Source: Streptomyces sp. NBS 14/10 | GTDB lineage: Bacteria; Actinomycetota; Actinomycetes; Streptomycetales; Streptomycetaceae | Length of the DNA stretch: 64,000 nucleotides | Direction: 5' to 3' | NCBI RefSeq assembly: GCF_002224125.1 | Contig: NZ_NCSM01000022.1 | Coordinates: forward strand, 267,979 to 331,978 | Shown: positions 39,874 through 48,711 of the stretch, piece by piece | Position numbering within the stretch: the first letter of the stretch is position 1 | Layout of the letters: each line of letters begins with the position of its first letter | Position numbers and translations under genes: made by a program | Notes under the pieces: model-generated | The model's database searches: none | What the model saw: only the letters and a program-made list of their open reading frames with translations | What the model was told of the DNA's origin: nothing

Positions 39874-40650
39874 ATGGGGCTGAGCAGGGCCGCGGCCGAG
39901 CGGTGGGTAGGGCGTTGGGAGCGTCAGCAGCAGCGCTACGCGGTCGACCGCGAGGAACGGTTCACCGTGATCGCCGACGTCGTGCAGCACAGCACGGCCG
40001 ACCGGCCGCATCCGCTGATCATCGACCTCGGCTGCGGCCCCGGGTCGCTGACCGCGCGGCTGGCCGAGCGGATGCCGGCCGCGGAGATCGTCGCGGTGGA
40101 CCGTGACCCCCTGCTGCTGGCCCTCGCCCGCACCCGCCACGCCGCCGCGGCCCGCTATGTCGAGGCGGTCATCGGCGAGCCGGGGTGGACCGACGTACTG
40201 GGCCTGCACGGCCCCCTGGACGCCGCGGTCTCCACGACGGCGCTGCACTGCCTCACCGAGGAGTCGCTGCGCCGGACCTACCAGCGGCTCGCCGCCCTGC
40301 TCCGCCCCGGCGGCGTCCTCGTCAACGCCGACCACTTCCCACCGGAGGACACCCAGCCGGCGCGGATCGCCGCCCATGTCGGGGCGCGGCGCTCCGAGCG
40401 GCTGCGCGCGTTCGCCCACGAGGACTGGGAGTCCTGGTGGGCCGCCACGGCCGAGGACCCGGAGCTGGCCGGGCTGCTCGCCGAGCGCCGCGAGAGCCGG
40501 CGACCAGCGCACCAGCAGGACACGGGGGTCGGCCACAACGGCCTGTGCCTGTCGCGGCATATCGCGCTGCTACGGCAGGCGGGGTTCGCCCAGGCCGGGC
40601 CGGTCTGGCAGTTCGGGGACAGCCATGTCCTCGTCGCCGTCCGCCCGTGA
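39874..40650 (+). CDS. Class I SAM-dependent methyltransferase
   Basis: 258 aa. The Rossmann motif I LIIDLGCGPGSLTARLAE and acidic residue in EIVAVDRDP bind SAM; DAAVSTTALHCL and LLRPGGVLVNADHFPPE are motifs IV-V of small-molecule or quinone methyltransferases. AAGGTGG precedes the ATG at 39874. A LacI-type operator sits in its promoter, and the regulator gene is convergent downstream. The substrate is unknown. Confidence 0.85.
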   Translation: MGLSRAAAERWVGRWERQQQRYAVDREERFTVIADVVQHSTADRPHPLIIDLGCGPGSLTARLAERMPAAEIVAVDRDPLLLALARTRHAAAARYVEAVIGEPGWTDVLGLHGPLDAAVSTTALHCLTEESLRRTYQRLAALLRPGGVLVNADHFPPEDTQPARIAAHVGARRSERLRAFAHEDWESWWAATAEDPELAGLLAERRESRRPAHQQDTGVGHNGLCLSRHIALLRQAGFAQAGPVWQFGDSHVLVAVRP

Positions 40651-40686
40651 GCCACAGGCAGCGGCAGGGGCGGTGGCAGGTGGCGG

Positions 40687-41745
40687 TCAGCGGGCGCGCC
40701 CAGGCGGCGGCGCGGCCACGCTGTCGCGTACGACGATGTGGGTGCCGAGCACATGGTGGGCGCCCGCGGCATGTTCCGGGTCGCGCAGGGCGATGCGTAC
40801 GGCGGCGCGGCCAAGTTCCTCGGCGGGGGTGCGGACCGTGGTGAGCGGGGGGTTGAAGTCCTCGGCGAGCGGGATGTCGTTGTAGCCGACGACGGAGATG
40901 TCGTCGGGGACGCGCAGACCCGCCTCGGCGATGGCGCGCAGGGCCCCGGCGGCCACCATGTCGTCCCCGGCGAACACGGCGGTGAACTCCGGTGTCCCGC
41001 CGTCGAGGAGTTCGGCCATGGCGCGGTGTCCGGCGGCACGGCCCAGGCCGCAGTCGACGACCTGTGCGGCCTCGGGCGGCAGACCGTGCTGGGCGAGGGC
41101 GGCCCGGTAGCCGGCGACGCGTGCGTCCAGGGCCGTGTTGCCGGGCAGCCCGCCGAGGAAGACGATCCTGCGGTGGCCCGCGGAGAGCAGATGTCCGGTG
41201 AGGGCGTGGGCCCCGGCCTCGTTGTCGAACTCGACGACCAGCGCCGGGATGTCCGGGTCGGGCGCCTGCCGTCCGCACAGCACGAGCCGGGCGCCGGAGG
41301 AGTCGAGGGCCTGCGCGTAGTGGGCGACGCGCTCACGGTAGGCGTCGTCCTCGACCACCCCGCCCACCAGGATCACCAGCCGGGCGCCCTCCTCCCGCAT
41401 GAGCTGCACGATCTCCAGCTCGCGCTGAGGGTCGCCGCCCGTCGTACCCACCAGACACAGCCAGCCGCGCGCGGCCGCCTCGGCCTCCACGCCCTCGGCC
41501 ACCTGTGCGTAGAAGGGGCTGGTGACCTGGCGCAACACGACCGCGACCATCTTGCGGCCACCGCCGACCAGGGCGCGGGCATGGGCGTTGGCGACGTAGT
41601 CCAGAGCCTGCGCCGCGCGCATGACCCGGGTGCGGGTGGCCGGCGGGACCGGGTAGTTTCCGCTCAGCACGCGCGAGACCGTGGCCACGGACACGCCCGC
41701 CCGCTCCGCCACCTCGCGGATCGTGACCCGCCCCTTTGCCGCCAT
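40687..41745 (-). CDS. LacI family transcriptional regulator
   Basis: 352 aa from the ATG at 41745 (GGGGAGCGAG upstream; an in-frame upstream start at 41787 lacks a better site). The HTH VTIREVAERAGVSVATVSRVLSGNYPVPPATRTRVMRAAQALDYV, with its hinge helix, is canonical. The periplasmic-binding-like sensor domain (MVAVVLRQVTSPFYAQVAEGVEAEA to VRTPAEELGRAAVRIAL) binds a sugar or related effector. It probably represses the neighbouring methyltransferase through the operator at 39792. The first yjbQ-derived repeat begins 60 bp upstream of its start. Confidence 0.9.
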   Translation of the reverse strand: MAAKGRVTIREVAERAGVSVATVSRVLSGNYPVPPATRTRVMRAAQALDYVANAHARALVGGGRKMVAVVLRQVTSPFYAQVAEGVEAEAAARGWLCLVGTTGGDPQRELEIVQLMREEGARLVILVGGVVEDDAYRERVAHYAQALDSSGARLVLCGRQAPDPDIPALVVEFDNEAGAHALTGHLLSAGHRRIVFLGGLPGNTALDARVAGYRAALAQHGLPPEAAQVVDCGLGRAAGHRAMAELLDGGTPEFTAVFAGDDMVAAGALRAIAEAGLRVPDDISVVGYNDIPLAEDFNPPLTTVRTPAEELGRAAVRIALRDPEHAAGAHHVLGTHIVVRDSVAAPPPGRAR

Positions 41746-41804
41746 CTCGCTCCCCGCTCTCCTCGCCGCGTACGTGTCCGCGACCATTGTGTCGCCCGGC
41801 CTCC

Positions 41805-41841
41805 TCAGCCCAGGAAGCTGAGCCGCACCTGACGGTCGGGG
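41805..41841. repeat. yjbQ 3'-end repeat, copy A
   Basis: 37 bp identical, except one base, to the final codons of the intact yjbQ-family gene at 52817 (encoding DRQVRLSFLG and the stop). It diverges after GGTCGGGG. It stands 8 bp beyond the CHAT gene stop and with copy B flanks that gene. Likely an attachment-site remnant. Confidence 0.75.
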
Positions 41842-41848
41842 TCCGGGT

Positions 41849-44800
41849 TCATACTCCTCCCTTCACGGAGGCGGACTGCGTGTTCTCCGCTGCCGTCGCC
41901 CGTCCTGGACCTGGGTGCCCCTGGTGGATGAACGCCGCCCAGACCGGGAGACGTTCGAGCCCTGGGCGCCGGATCTCGCGCAACAGCGCGCCGGTCAGCG
42001 AGCCCGGATTTTCCCGGTCCGGGTCGAGCATCCACAGCTGCGCGGCCCTGAGTGCGTCCGCCGGTCCCTGCCCCTCGACGGTCAGATAGTGGTGGAACAC
42101 CGCCATCATCAGCGCCGAGGCCCCGTCCTGAGCGGTCCACCGCGACCCCACGACGTTGCGTGCCCCACCCGAGACGAAGGCCGTCGTCAGGGTCAGGGCC
42201 TCGTCGTGGTCACGGGTGCTGAGGTCGGTCTCGCAGGCACTCAGGACCACCAACGGCCCCTGTGCGCCGGGCTGTTCGTGCCACGGCCGGTCGAGGAGCC
42301 GGGTCACGGTCAGCATGCCCCGGTCCGGCGCGGCCCCGGGGCCGCCCTCCTCGGCCGGCAGCACGTCGGTGCCGTCCGGAAAGGCGAGATGCAGCGCCGA
42401 CACCGTCGGACGCACGCCCGCGGAGCCGTGCGAGGCCACATGCAGCAGCGAGGGAGCCTTGGAAGGATCGGACAGGAGCGCCAGCACCTCGTCGGGGGTG
42501 CCGGCCGCCACCGGCTCCACGGGCGGTTCGTAGAACTCGCCGTACAGACGCGCCCGCGGGTAGAAGGCCTCGTAGAGCGCCGTGGCCTCCAGCTCGGCGT
42601 AGGTCAGCTCCTGCCGGGGATCGGCGATCAGGACCGGGGCGCCGGTCGTGTCCCGGCGGGCGCGCTTCACTGTGCGCAGGAACTGGCCGCCGGACGCCGC
42701 ATAACTGATGACGGCGATCTGGCAGACGTAGTCGTGGGGCGCCGCCGCGGGCAGGCGTGCGGCGTGCCAGGGGACGACGCCCAGGCGGCCACACGGTACG
42801 AGGACGATCCTGGGCGGGCCCGAACGGTTTTCGCGGCGGCTCGCGCCGGCGGTGAGGTGCCGCGTGACGGCTGTGAGGATGTCGTCGAGTGCCGCCCGGT
42901 ACGCCCAGTCGCAGAGCGTCGACAGGGCCTCCTCCCAGGCCCGTTCGGCGGCCGGTTCGCCGAGCCGCTTGGACCGTTCGGCGGCCGCGTCGAGGTAGCG
43001 CTCAAGGGGACCGCTCTCGGTGCCGGACAGCAGCGGAAGGCCACCTATGCCGACGCCGAAGTCCGACCCCACGACGATCCCCACGCCGGGTGCGTCACCT
43101 TCGCCGGGCAGCAGATACACCAGCGCATCCGCTCCGCCCTCGGCGACACCGTCCGCCAGCTCATTCAGCGTGGGCGTGGTGAACAGGCCGTGCTGCCGGT
43201 AGCCGAGCGCCTCCAGGGCGCGGCGGCGCAGGTTGCTGCGCAGCTCGCCGGGGGGCCCGTCGGGCTCCTCGGCGTCGGCCGTGCCGGCCTTTCGCCATGC
43301 CTCGGCAAGCTCCCGCTGCCCGCGCGCTTCGAGGAGTTCGGGCACGGTACGCGACGTGGACGCGGCGTGCAGCACGAGGGCGCGGCCCAGCTCAAGGGCA
43401 GCCACCGCCTCCTCCGCATGGTTTTGCGACGCGGCCCAGGTGGCCGCCATGACGCTGCGCGCGGCGCCGGCGCGAGCCGTCAACAGGCCGTGTTCCGATC
43501 CCAGTTGCAGGAGTACGTCGGCCGCGAGTGTGTTCAGGGCCTCTTTTGCGGTGGCCGCGGCGGAGGCCTGATCCGCCGGGTCCCGCGTGTGGTGCCAGCG
43601 GGCTCGGTATGCCTCTGCCAGCATCCACTGGGCCTTGGCGGCGAACCGGGGCCTTTGGCCCTGCCGTATGTCGTCGCACACCCGCCTCAGCTCGGCGATG
43701 AGAGGGTCGAGATCCGGGAGGTCGCGGGTGAGGGTGTACCGGACCATCAGGGACTGTGCGGAGTCCCACCGCTCGCTCGTCGAAGCGTCAGCCGGCGCGA
43801 CGGTGGCATGCCGCAGCTTTGTCGGGTCGCCGGTGACCCGCGCTCGTACGGCATCGGGGCCGGTGGCGTGCCGGGACAGCGACTCCCTGATGAACGCGGG
43901 TGCGTGCGCCGCGGCTGCCAGGCTCTGTTCGTGGTGGTCGGCGCCACGCAACCGCATGTCGTTGTCGTTCGTGAGGTTGCCGAGCGAGAGGCAGGCCTGG
44001 GCCAGGGCCAGCTGGATCTGGAAGCGGAATCCGTTGTCCGGCGGGGTGTCCGCCTCAAGTGCCTCGAGCTCGCCGAGGAGGGCTCGCACCGTCGCCGCGT
44101 CCTCCGCCTTGTAGGCCGCGTCGATCCGGCTCATCAGGGGGTAGACACGGACCGCGACCGCGAATTCAGCGGTTACCGGAGTCGTGGAGGCCGCTGCGAA
44201 CGACTGCATCTGGTCGGCCAGCGCCGTCACGTACTCGTGACCGAGGGACTGGTCCTGGAGGTTGCCGCCGACACTCTCCCCCGCCTGCAGCAGCATGCCG
44301 ATGAAATTCTCGATGGACACGCTCGCCTCATGGCCGGGCGGCAGCTTTCCGTGTGCGGCGCGCAGCCGTCGCAGTGCCCGGTTGATGGCCTCCGGGTCGC
44401 CGCCTCGCAAGGCCGCGAGCGCGTCGAGCACTGAGGGCATCATGGCGTCCATGGCGACGACATCGGGGTCGTCGTCGGCTGCCACCGACGTACGGGCCCG
44501 GCCCTGCTGCGGGCCGGAGGGGTCCGGAATGGTGCTCATCCGCTGCAGATGGCCGTGCAGTTCCGGCGCCAGCGGCAACTCCAGAGCCTCGGCCAGGAGC
44601 GCCGGCATCTCGGCCGCGATGGCCGCCATCTCCTCGGGCTCCTGGTACGCGCGCCAGTCGAGCATATTGAAGAAGCCGGCCTGGCCGACCCCACCCCCTG
44701 CCGGTGGGATGGGCATCACCAGACTCAGCAGGGCCAGCGCAGCCCACCGCCGGTCGTCCGCATCCGTCGCCGCCCCGGTTTCGGTCCGGGGATCGCGGGC

Positions 44801-45091
44801 CTCCCGCAGCAGCAGCCGGGCCCGCTCCCGGTCCTGCGGCACGCCGCCTCTGGCGAGGTGCCGCATCGTGAGGACGGAGCCGAGCTGGACCGTCACGGTG
44901 GCCCGCAGTTCCGCGTCGTGCTCCAACAGCCGCAGCAGCTCTTCGAGTTCGGCGATCGAGCTGTCGTACACCTTCGGGTCGGCGTTCGGGGTGCCCGGCG
45001 GGTACAGCCGCAGCGCCCGCTTCGTGGCGGCCATCCCCCAGGCACGCAGCGCCCGGACGCCCCCGCCCTCCTCCATCTCCGCGTCGGTCAC
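41849..45091 (-). CDS. CHAT-domain caspase-like protease with TPR-like region
   Basis: 1080 aa, GTG start with GGGGGAGAT upstream. The N-terminal 700 residues are alpha-helical, Leu/Ala/Glu-rich and TPR-like. The C-terminal CHAT domain (about 740-1060) has the catalytic His in LLHVASHGSAG and Cys in VVLSACETDLSTRDHDEALTLTTAFVSGGARNVVGSRW, the caspase-HetF dyad. CHAT proteases cleave partner proteins in programmed responses, including CRISPR-linked and gasdermin-type antiphage systems. No partner gene (gasdermin, Csx, STAND) is adjacent, so the target is unknown. The gene almost fills the interval between yjbQ-derived repeats A and B, suggesting it arrived as mobile cargo. Confidence 0.87.
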   Translation of the reverse strand: MTDAEMEEGGGVRALRAWGMAATKRALRLYPPGTPNADPKVYDSSIAELEELLRLLEHDAELRATVTVQLGSVLTMRHLARGGVPQDRERARLLLREARDPRTETGAATDADDRRWAALALLSLVMPIPPAGGGVGQAGFFNMLDWRAYQEPEEMAAIAAEMPALLAEALELPLAPELHGHLQRMSTIPDPSGPQQGRARTSVAADDDPDVVAMDAMMPSVLDALAALRGGDPEAINRALRRLRAAHGKLPPGHEASVSIENFIGMLLQAGESVGGNLQDQSLGHEYVTALADQMQSFAAASTTPVTAEFAVAVRVYPLMSRIDAAYKAEDAATVRALLGELEALEADTPPDNGFRFQIQLALAQACLSLGNLTNDNDMRLRGADHHEQSLAAAAHAPAFIRESLSRHATGPDAVRARVTGDPTKLRHATVAPADASTSERWDSAQSLMVRYTLTRDLPDLDPLIAELRRVCDDIRQGQRPRFAAKAQWMLAEAYRARWHHTRDPADQASAAATAKEALNTLAADVLLQLGSEHGLLTARAGAARSVMAATWAASQNHAEEAVAALELGRALVLHAASTSRTVPELLEARGQRELAEAWRKAGTADAEEPDGPPGELRSNLRRRALEALGYRQHGLFTTPTLNELADGVAEGGADALVYLLPGEGDAPGVGIVVGSDFGVGIGGLPLLSGTESGPLERYLDAAAERSKRLGEPAAERAWEEALSTLCDWAYRAALDDILTAVTRHLTAGASRRENRSGPPRIVLVPCGRLGVVPWHAARLPAAAPHDYVCQIAVISYAASGGQFLRTVKRARRDTTGAPVLIADPRQELTYAELEATALYEAFYPRARLYGEFYEPPVEPVAAGTPDEVLALLSDPSKAPSLLHVASHGSAGVRPTVSALHLAFPDGTDVLPAEEGGPGAAPDRGMLTVTRLLDRPWHEQPGAQGPLVVLSACETDLSTRDHDEALTLTTAFVSGGARNVVGSRWTAQDGASALMMAVFHHYLTVEGQGPADALRAAQLWMLDPDRENPGSLTGALLREIRRPGLERLPVWAAFIHQGHPGPGRATAAENTQSASVKGGV

Positions 45092-45210
45092 ATCTCCCCC
45101 TCGACCTGCCGGGCGTCTCTGTCCGCTGCCCCCAGTTCACAACCAGCATGCGCCCGATGCCGCGGCAATCGGTGCGGCCGGAATTGGACGCAACAGTCCC
45201 TTCACGAGCA

Positions 45211-45264
45211 TCAGCCCAGGAAGCTGAGCCGCACCTGGCGGTCGGGGTTGTCCTTGTTGGTGTC
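45211..45264. repeat. yjbQ 3'-end repeat, copy B
   Basis: 54 bp identical without mismatch to 52817-52870, the 3' end of the intact yjbQ-family gene, including its stop codon. The flanking bases differ on both sides, so this is a discrete repeat. It marks the right edge of the CHAT segment and the left edge of the transposon-rich segment. Confidence 0.85.
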
Positions 45265-45352
45265 CGCCAACCTCCGCAAAGACAACCCTCAGCGTAGACG
45301 CACACTTGCCGGGCGAGAGGGGCCACTGACCAGCCGGGCGGGCGAGACACGG

Positions 45353-45463
45353 CCCACGGCTTCTCCGTCCGGGACGTAGAAGCCGTGGGTTCAAACCCCG
45401 GCCCCCCCGATAGCGCAATACCAGGTCAGGGGGCCTGATCCGCTCAGCGGGTCGGGCCCCTGA
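45353..45463 (+). other. tRNA 3'-end-like scar with strong terminator
   Basis: CCCACGGCTTCT (45353-45364) pairs perfectly with AGAAGCCGTGGG (45378-45389). Overlapping the right arm, GTGGG TTCAAAC CCCGG reads like a tRNA T arm with four of five pairs, followed by seven C as a possible acceptor end. No matching 5' half of a tRNA is present. A long hairpin at 45426-45463 (TCAGGGG with CCCCTGA, then an inner 7-bp stem) is a good terminator. This may be the residue of a tRNA or another small RNA gene disrupted by integration. Confidence 0.4.
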
Positions 45464-45508
45464 GTGGTTTCTGAGGGGCTGTTAACACCATGCCCACAAG
45501 CTCGTTAC

Positions 45509-45625
45509 AAGCACCGCCGACACGGAGTAAACGTGCAGATGGTGACCGACCCGGTCGGGGGGCTGCTGTGGATCTCGCCGACGATGCCCGGCAGCGTGCA
45601 CGATCTCATTGCGGCCCGCGGGTGA
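45509..45625 (+). mobile_element. IS5-type (DDE_Tnp_4) transposase fragment
   Basis: Reading KHRRHGVNVQMVTDPVGG, then LLWISPTMPGSVHDLIAARG and stop, this 39-codon piece matches the central DDE region of IS5-group transposases (KHRRHGxNxQ.. DPxGxLlW.SPalPG..HD..AAR). Both ends of the gene and the terminal repeats are missing, so it is an inert fragment. Confidence 0.65.
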
Positions 45626-45694
45626 CGACACCCCTGACCGCAGGTCCGCGGCAGTGCTCACTCTGGAGCGGCAATGCTGAAAGTGCTCATTGAC

Positions 45695-45973
45695 TCAGCC
45701 GCCGCTCTTGCGCCGGAACGACCGCTGGCTCGCAGCCGGGCCGTTCGTCCTACGGACCTTCGACGCCTCGACGTTCGCAGCGAGGTCAGCGGCGTCCGCC
45801 TGCACACCGCGCTTGCGCGCCAGGGCCTCCCGGAACTTGCGCTTCAGGTCGTAGTGGCCGTCGCTGTCGGGCACCAGAGCCGACGTCTCGGGGTCGGTCG
45901 GCTCCGAACCTTCTGCGGACGTCTCGGGGTCGGTCGGCTCCGAACCTTCTTGGGATGCAGACTCTGCGGTCAT
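45695..45973 (-). CDS. DUF5302 family protein
   Basis: 92 aa, start at 45973 with AGGAGG upstream. The C-terminal DLKRKFREALARKRGVQADAADLAAN and GPAASQRSFRRKSGG match small basic Streptomyces proteins of DUF5302, unknown function, soluble. The middle has a perfect 12-residue duplication EGSEPTDPETSA from a 36-bp tandem repeat (45882-45953). Confidence 0.75.
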   Translation of the reverse strand: MTAESASQEGSEPTDPETSAEGSEPTDPETSALVPDSDGHYDLKRKFREALARKRGVQADAADLAANVEASKVRRTNGPAASQRSFRRKSGG

Positions 45974-46132
45974 GGCGACCTCCTGGGTTCGGGCAGTGGG
46001 AAGCACAGCTTGTCATACCGGCCACACCATGAGGGCGTCCATCTCGTAGGTGTATGCACAGGAGGGTTTCGGGCCGGGCTGGAGGTTCCCCGTTCCTGGG
46101 GCGGAAGTATCCGATCATCTGGGCAGCGGCTC

Positions 46133-47548
46133 TCAGCCGCCGCGACGCACCCGGGCCGCCTTGCGGGCTTCGGCGAGCTTGCGGGCCTCGACAGCCTTTC
46201 GGGACTTGCCGCCCGCGCCGCGGGAGGTGTCCTTGCTGGTGCCCAGGCCGCGGAAGGGAGCGTTGGTGTTCTTGGGCCGGGGCGCGGCGGGCGCGGCGTC
46301 GAGCGGGGTGCCGGAGGGGGTCTTGGCCCCGGTGATCCGGCTCAGCTCCGCCTCGCCCGAGCGTACCTTGGTGATGGTCGGCTCGATGCCGGCCTCTGCC
46401 ATCAGCCGGCTCATCTCGCGGCGCTGGCCCGTCAGCACCAACGTGACGACGCTGCCGGACTCACCGGCCCGGGCGGTACGGCCCGCGCGGTGCACATAGT
46501 CCTTGGGGTCGGTGGGCGGGTCGACGTTGACCACGAGATCGAGGTCGTCGACGTGCAGGCCACGGGCCGCGACATTGGTCGCCACCAGGACGGTGATCTG
46601 GCCGTTCTTGAACTGCGCCAGAGTCCGTGTGCGCTGCGGCTGGGACTTGCCGCTGTGCAGGGCCGCGGCGTGCACTCCGCTGGCTCGCAGATGCCGGGTG
46701 AGCTGGTCGACCGCGTGCTTGGTGTCCAGGAACAGCAGTACGCGGCCGTCGCGGGCGGCGATCTCCGTGGTGACGGCGTACCGGTCGGGGCCGTGGACGA
46801 CCAGAACATGGTGGTCCATCGTCGTGACCGCGCCCGCGGACGGGTCGACCGAGTGGACGACGGGGTCGTGGAGGTAGCGGCGGACCAGGTGGTCCACGTC
46901 GCGGTCCAAAGTGGCCGAGAACAGCATCCGCTGACCGTCGGGGTGTACCTGGTCGAGCACCTCGGTCACCTGCGGCAGGAAGCCCATGTCGCACATCTGG
47001 TCGGCCTCGTCGAGGACGGTGATCCCTACCCGTCCCAGGCGGCAGGCCCTGCGCTCGATGAGGTCGTGCAGACGGCCGGGGGTGGCGACGACCACCTCGG
47101 CTCCATCGCGCAGCGCAGCGGCCTGCCGGCCGATCGACATGCCGCCGACGACCGTGGCCATCCGCAGCCGCAGTGCCTCTGCGTACGGCGCAAGCGCCTC
47201 GGTGACCTGTTGGGCCAGCTCTCGGGTAGGCACCAGGATCAGAGCCAGGGGCTGCTTCGGTTCCGCGCGCCGCCCAGCCGTCCGTGCGAGCAGCGGTAGG
47301 CCGAAAGCGAGCGTCTTGCCCGATCCGGTGCGCCCGCGCCCCAGGACATCGCGTCCCGCGAGGGCGTTGGGCAGCGTGGCTGCTTGGATCGGGAAGGGCT
47401 CGCGCACGCCGAGTTCGCTGAGCGTTCGCAGCAGCTCGGCTGGTAGTTCCAGGCCGGCGAAGGAAGCGACCGGGGGCACCGTTGGCGCAGTGGTCATGAG
47501 CGGGGCGAGATCGCTGTGCGAGGTGCCGGGGAGGTCAGGGTGATTCAT
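46133..47548 (-). CDS. DEAD-box RNA helicase
   Basis: 471 aa from the ATG at 47548. All core motifs are present: Q motif (SFAGLELPAELLRTLSELGVREPFPIQ), Walker A GRTGSGKTLAFG, PTRELAQQ, TPGRLHDL, VLDEADQM, SAT in LFSATLD, and HRAGRTARAG in domain 2. The C-terminal tail is basic and Ala/Lys/Arg-rich, as in RhlE/DeaD-like cold-shock helicases that remodel RNA. It lies inside the repeat-flanked accessory segment between transposase fragments but is itself intact. Confidence 0.9.
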   Translation of the reverse strand: MNHPDLPGTSHSDLAPLMTTAPTVPPVASFAGLELPAELLRTLSELGVREPFPIQAATLPNALAGRDVLGRGRTGSGKTLAFGLPLLARTAGRRAEPKQPLALILVPTRELAQQVTEALAPYAEALRLRMATVVGGMSIGRQAAALRDGAEVVVATPGRLHDLIERRACRLGRVGITVLDEADQMCDMGFLPQVTEVLDQVHPDGQRMLFSATLDRDVDHLVRRYLHDPVVHSVDPSAGAVTTMDHHVLVVHGPDRYAVTTEIAARDGRVLLFLDTKHAVDQLTRHLRASGVHAAALHSGKSQPQRTRTLAQFKNGQITVLVATNVAARGLHVDDLDLVVNVDPPTDPKDYVHRAGRTARAGESGSVVTLVLTGQRREMSRLMAEAGIEPTITKVRSGEAELSRITGAKTPSGTPLDAAPAAPRPKNTNAPFRGLGTSKDTSRGAGGKSRKAVEARKLAEARKAARVRRGG

Positions 47549-47747
47549 GAAGAGCCTTCCGCATGCGAACGTACCGAGGAAGGCCCGGTAGGAATGAGCC
47601 GTCGACGAACAAGAGGAACCGGACAGGCAGGATCGCCAACCGTCACGAGCACGCAAAACCATTAGGCTAACACGGAGTGACAGCCCCGCGTCCCGAGATC
47701 GCGACCCGGCGATCTCGGCCTCAGCCGGCCGTCTGCCCGCTACATCC

Positions 47748-48095
47748 TCAGGCTGCCAGCCCCTGCGCGGCTGCGCCCTCGACAGCCGCCTTGTCGTCTC
47801 TTCCAGAAGGCCGGGGGAGATCTTCTCGCCGGATCCACGTACGGTGAACGGTGGCTCTCCGGGCTTCGTGACGCTCAGTTCGACGGAACGCTTTGTGCTT
47901 GAGGTAGAACTTCCCAGCCTCGGTCACCTCTGCCAACGAACCTCCACGGCTACGGCGTATCGCCAGCAGTCCGCGGTCGCGCAGCGCGTAGGCAGAGCGC
48001 CTGTCACTCAGCTCCTGCGCGCTCAGCTTCTCGCCTGCAGCCAGGCGACCGAGAAGTGCCCGTTGCCGATCATTCAAAGGGGAGCAGCGATGCAT
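47748..48095 (-). CDS. Small winged-helix-like hypothetical protein
   Basis: 115 aa. PLNDRQRALLGRLAAGEKLSAQELSDRRSAYALRDRGLLAIRRSRGGSLAEVTEAGKFYLKHK looks like a DNA-binding winged helix, similar to the N-terminal part of larger Streptomyces hypothetical proteins. The polar, basic C-terminus has no domain. It may be a truncated copy. The start is at ATG 48095, with a weak ribosome site. Confidence 0.5.
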   Translation of the reverse strand: MHRCSPLNDRQRALLGRLAAGEKLSAQELSDRRSAYALRDRGLLAIRRSRGGSLAEVTEAGKFYLKHKAFRRTERHEARRATVHRTWIRREDLPRPSGRDDKAAVEGAAAQGLAA

Positions 48096-48151
48096 GGCAT
48101 CAGCTCACACGCTCCCGCCAAGGCAGGCAATCACTCGTTCCGGTCAAGCCA

Positions 48152-48306
48152 CCTCAACGGCAAGCCATCGCATTGCCTCACCGATGCCCTGGCCATCGAC
48201 GAGGACGTGGTGTGGGCGCTCGATGTCGCCGACGGCATCGCCGCTTTGGTGGTCAACCTGCTGCTCAACCACGGACCGCGGCTGGTCCGTCACACTGGCA
48301 GCCCGA
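48152..48306 (+). mobile_element. IS110-family transposase fragment
   Basis: NGKPSHCLTDALAIDEDVVWALDVADGIAALVVNLLLNHGPRLVRHTG matches the N-terminal RuvC-like (DEDD) region of IS110-family transposases, with the catalytic-type acidic residues DEDVVW and DVADG. The remaining transposase and any bridge-RNA flank are missing. Inert remnant. Confidence 0.6.
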
Positions 48307-48345
48307 GATCCTTCCGGACACCCGTTCAGGAGTCGTAGCGCTCGG

Positions 48346-48711
48346 TTACCACAGTCGTCGTCCCCGCGAGCACTGTTCCCACCGGCGTCTCGGCCCAAAG
48401 TCCCGGTCGACCAGGTCCGGCGGGCGGGGCGCCAACTGTTCGGGCACCGTGGTACGGCGCCGCTGACCCCGGATGACACCTTCAAGGCCCAGCTCGCGCA
48501 TCAGCCGCTCCACCGTGCCGCGGGCCACCGCCACACCCTTGCACCGCAGAGCCCGGGAGATCCGCCGGACCCCGTAGGTGCCGCCCGATTCCGTGTGGAT
48601 CTCCCCGATCAGCGCCATGAGCTGCTCGTCCCGCAGCCGGCAGGCCGACTTCGGCCGCTTCTTGTGGGCGTAGTAACCAGACTCGGACAGTTCCAGCACC
48701 CGGCAGGTGAC
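48346..48711 (-). mobile_element. IS3-family transposase (OrfB) fragment inserted in an Rhs gene
   Basis: RVLELSESGYYAHKKRPKSACRLRDEQLMALIGEIHTESGGTYGVRRISRALRCKGVAVARGTVERLMRELGLEGV, then GQRRRTTVP, is the N-terminal HTH_21 half of an IS3 OrfB integrase. It breaks off at the start of the rve catalytic domain (DRDF), and the DDE core is missing. Its 5' edge near 48711 is fused in frame to Rhs sequence, so the Rhs gene was interrupted here. Confidence 0.7.

Noticed and set aside
45353..45410. Functional tRNA gene
   Set aside because: Only a T-arm-like hairpin is present; the D arm, anticodon arm and 5' acceptor strand are missing, so it is listed as a scar.
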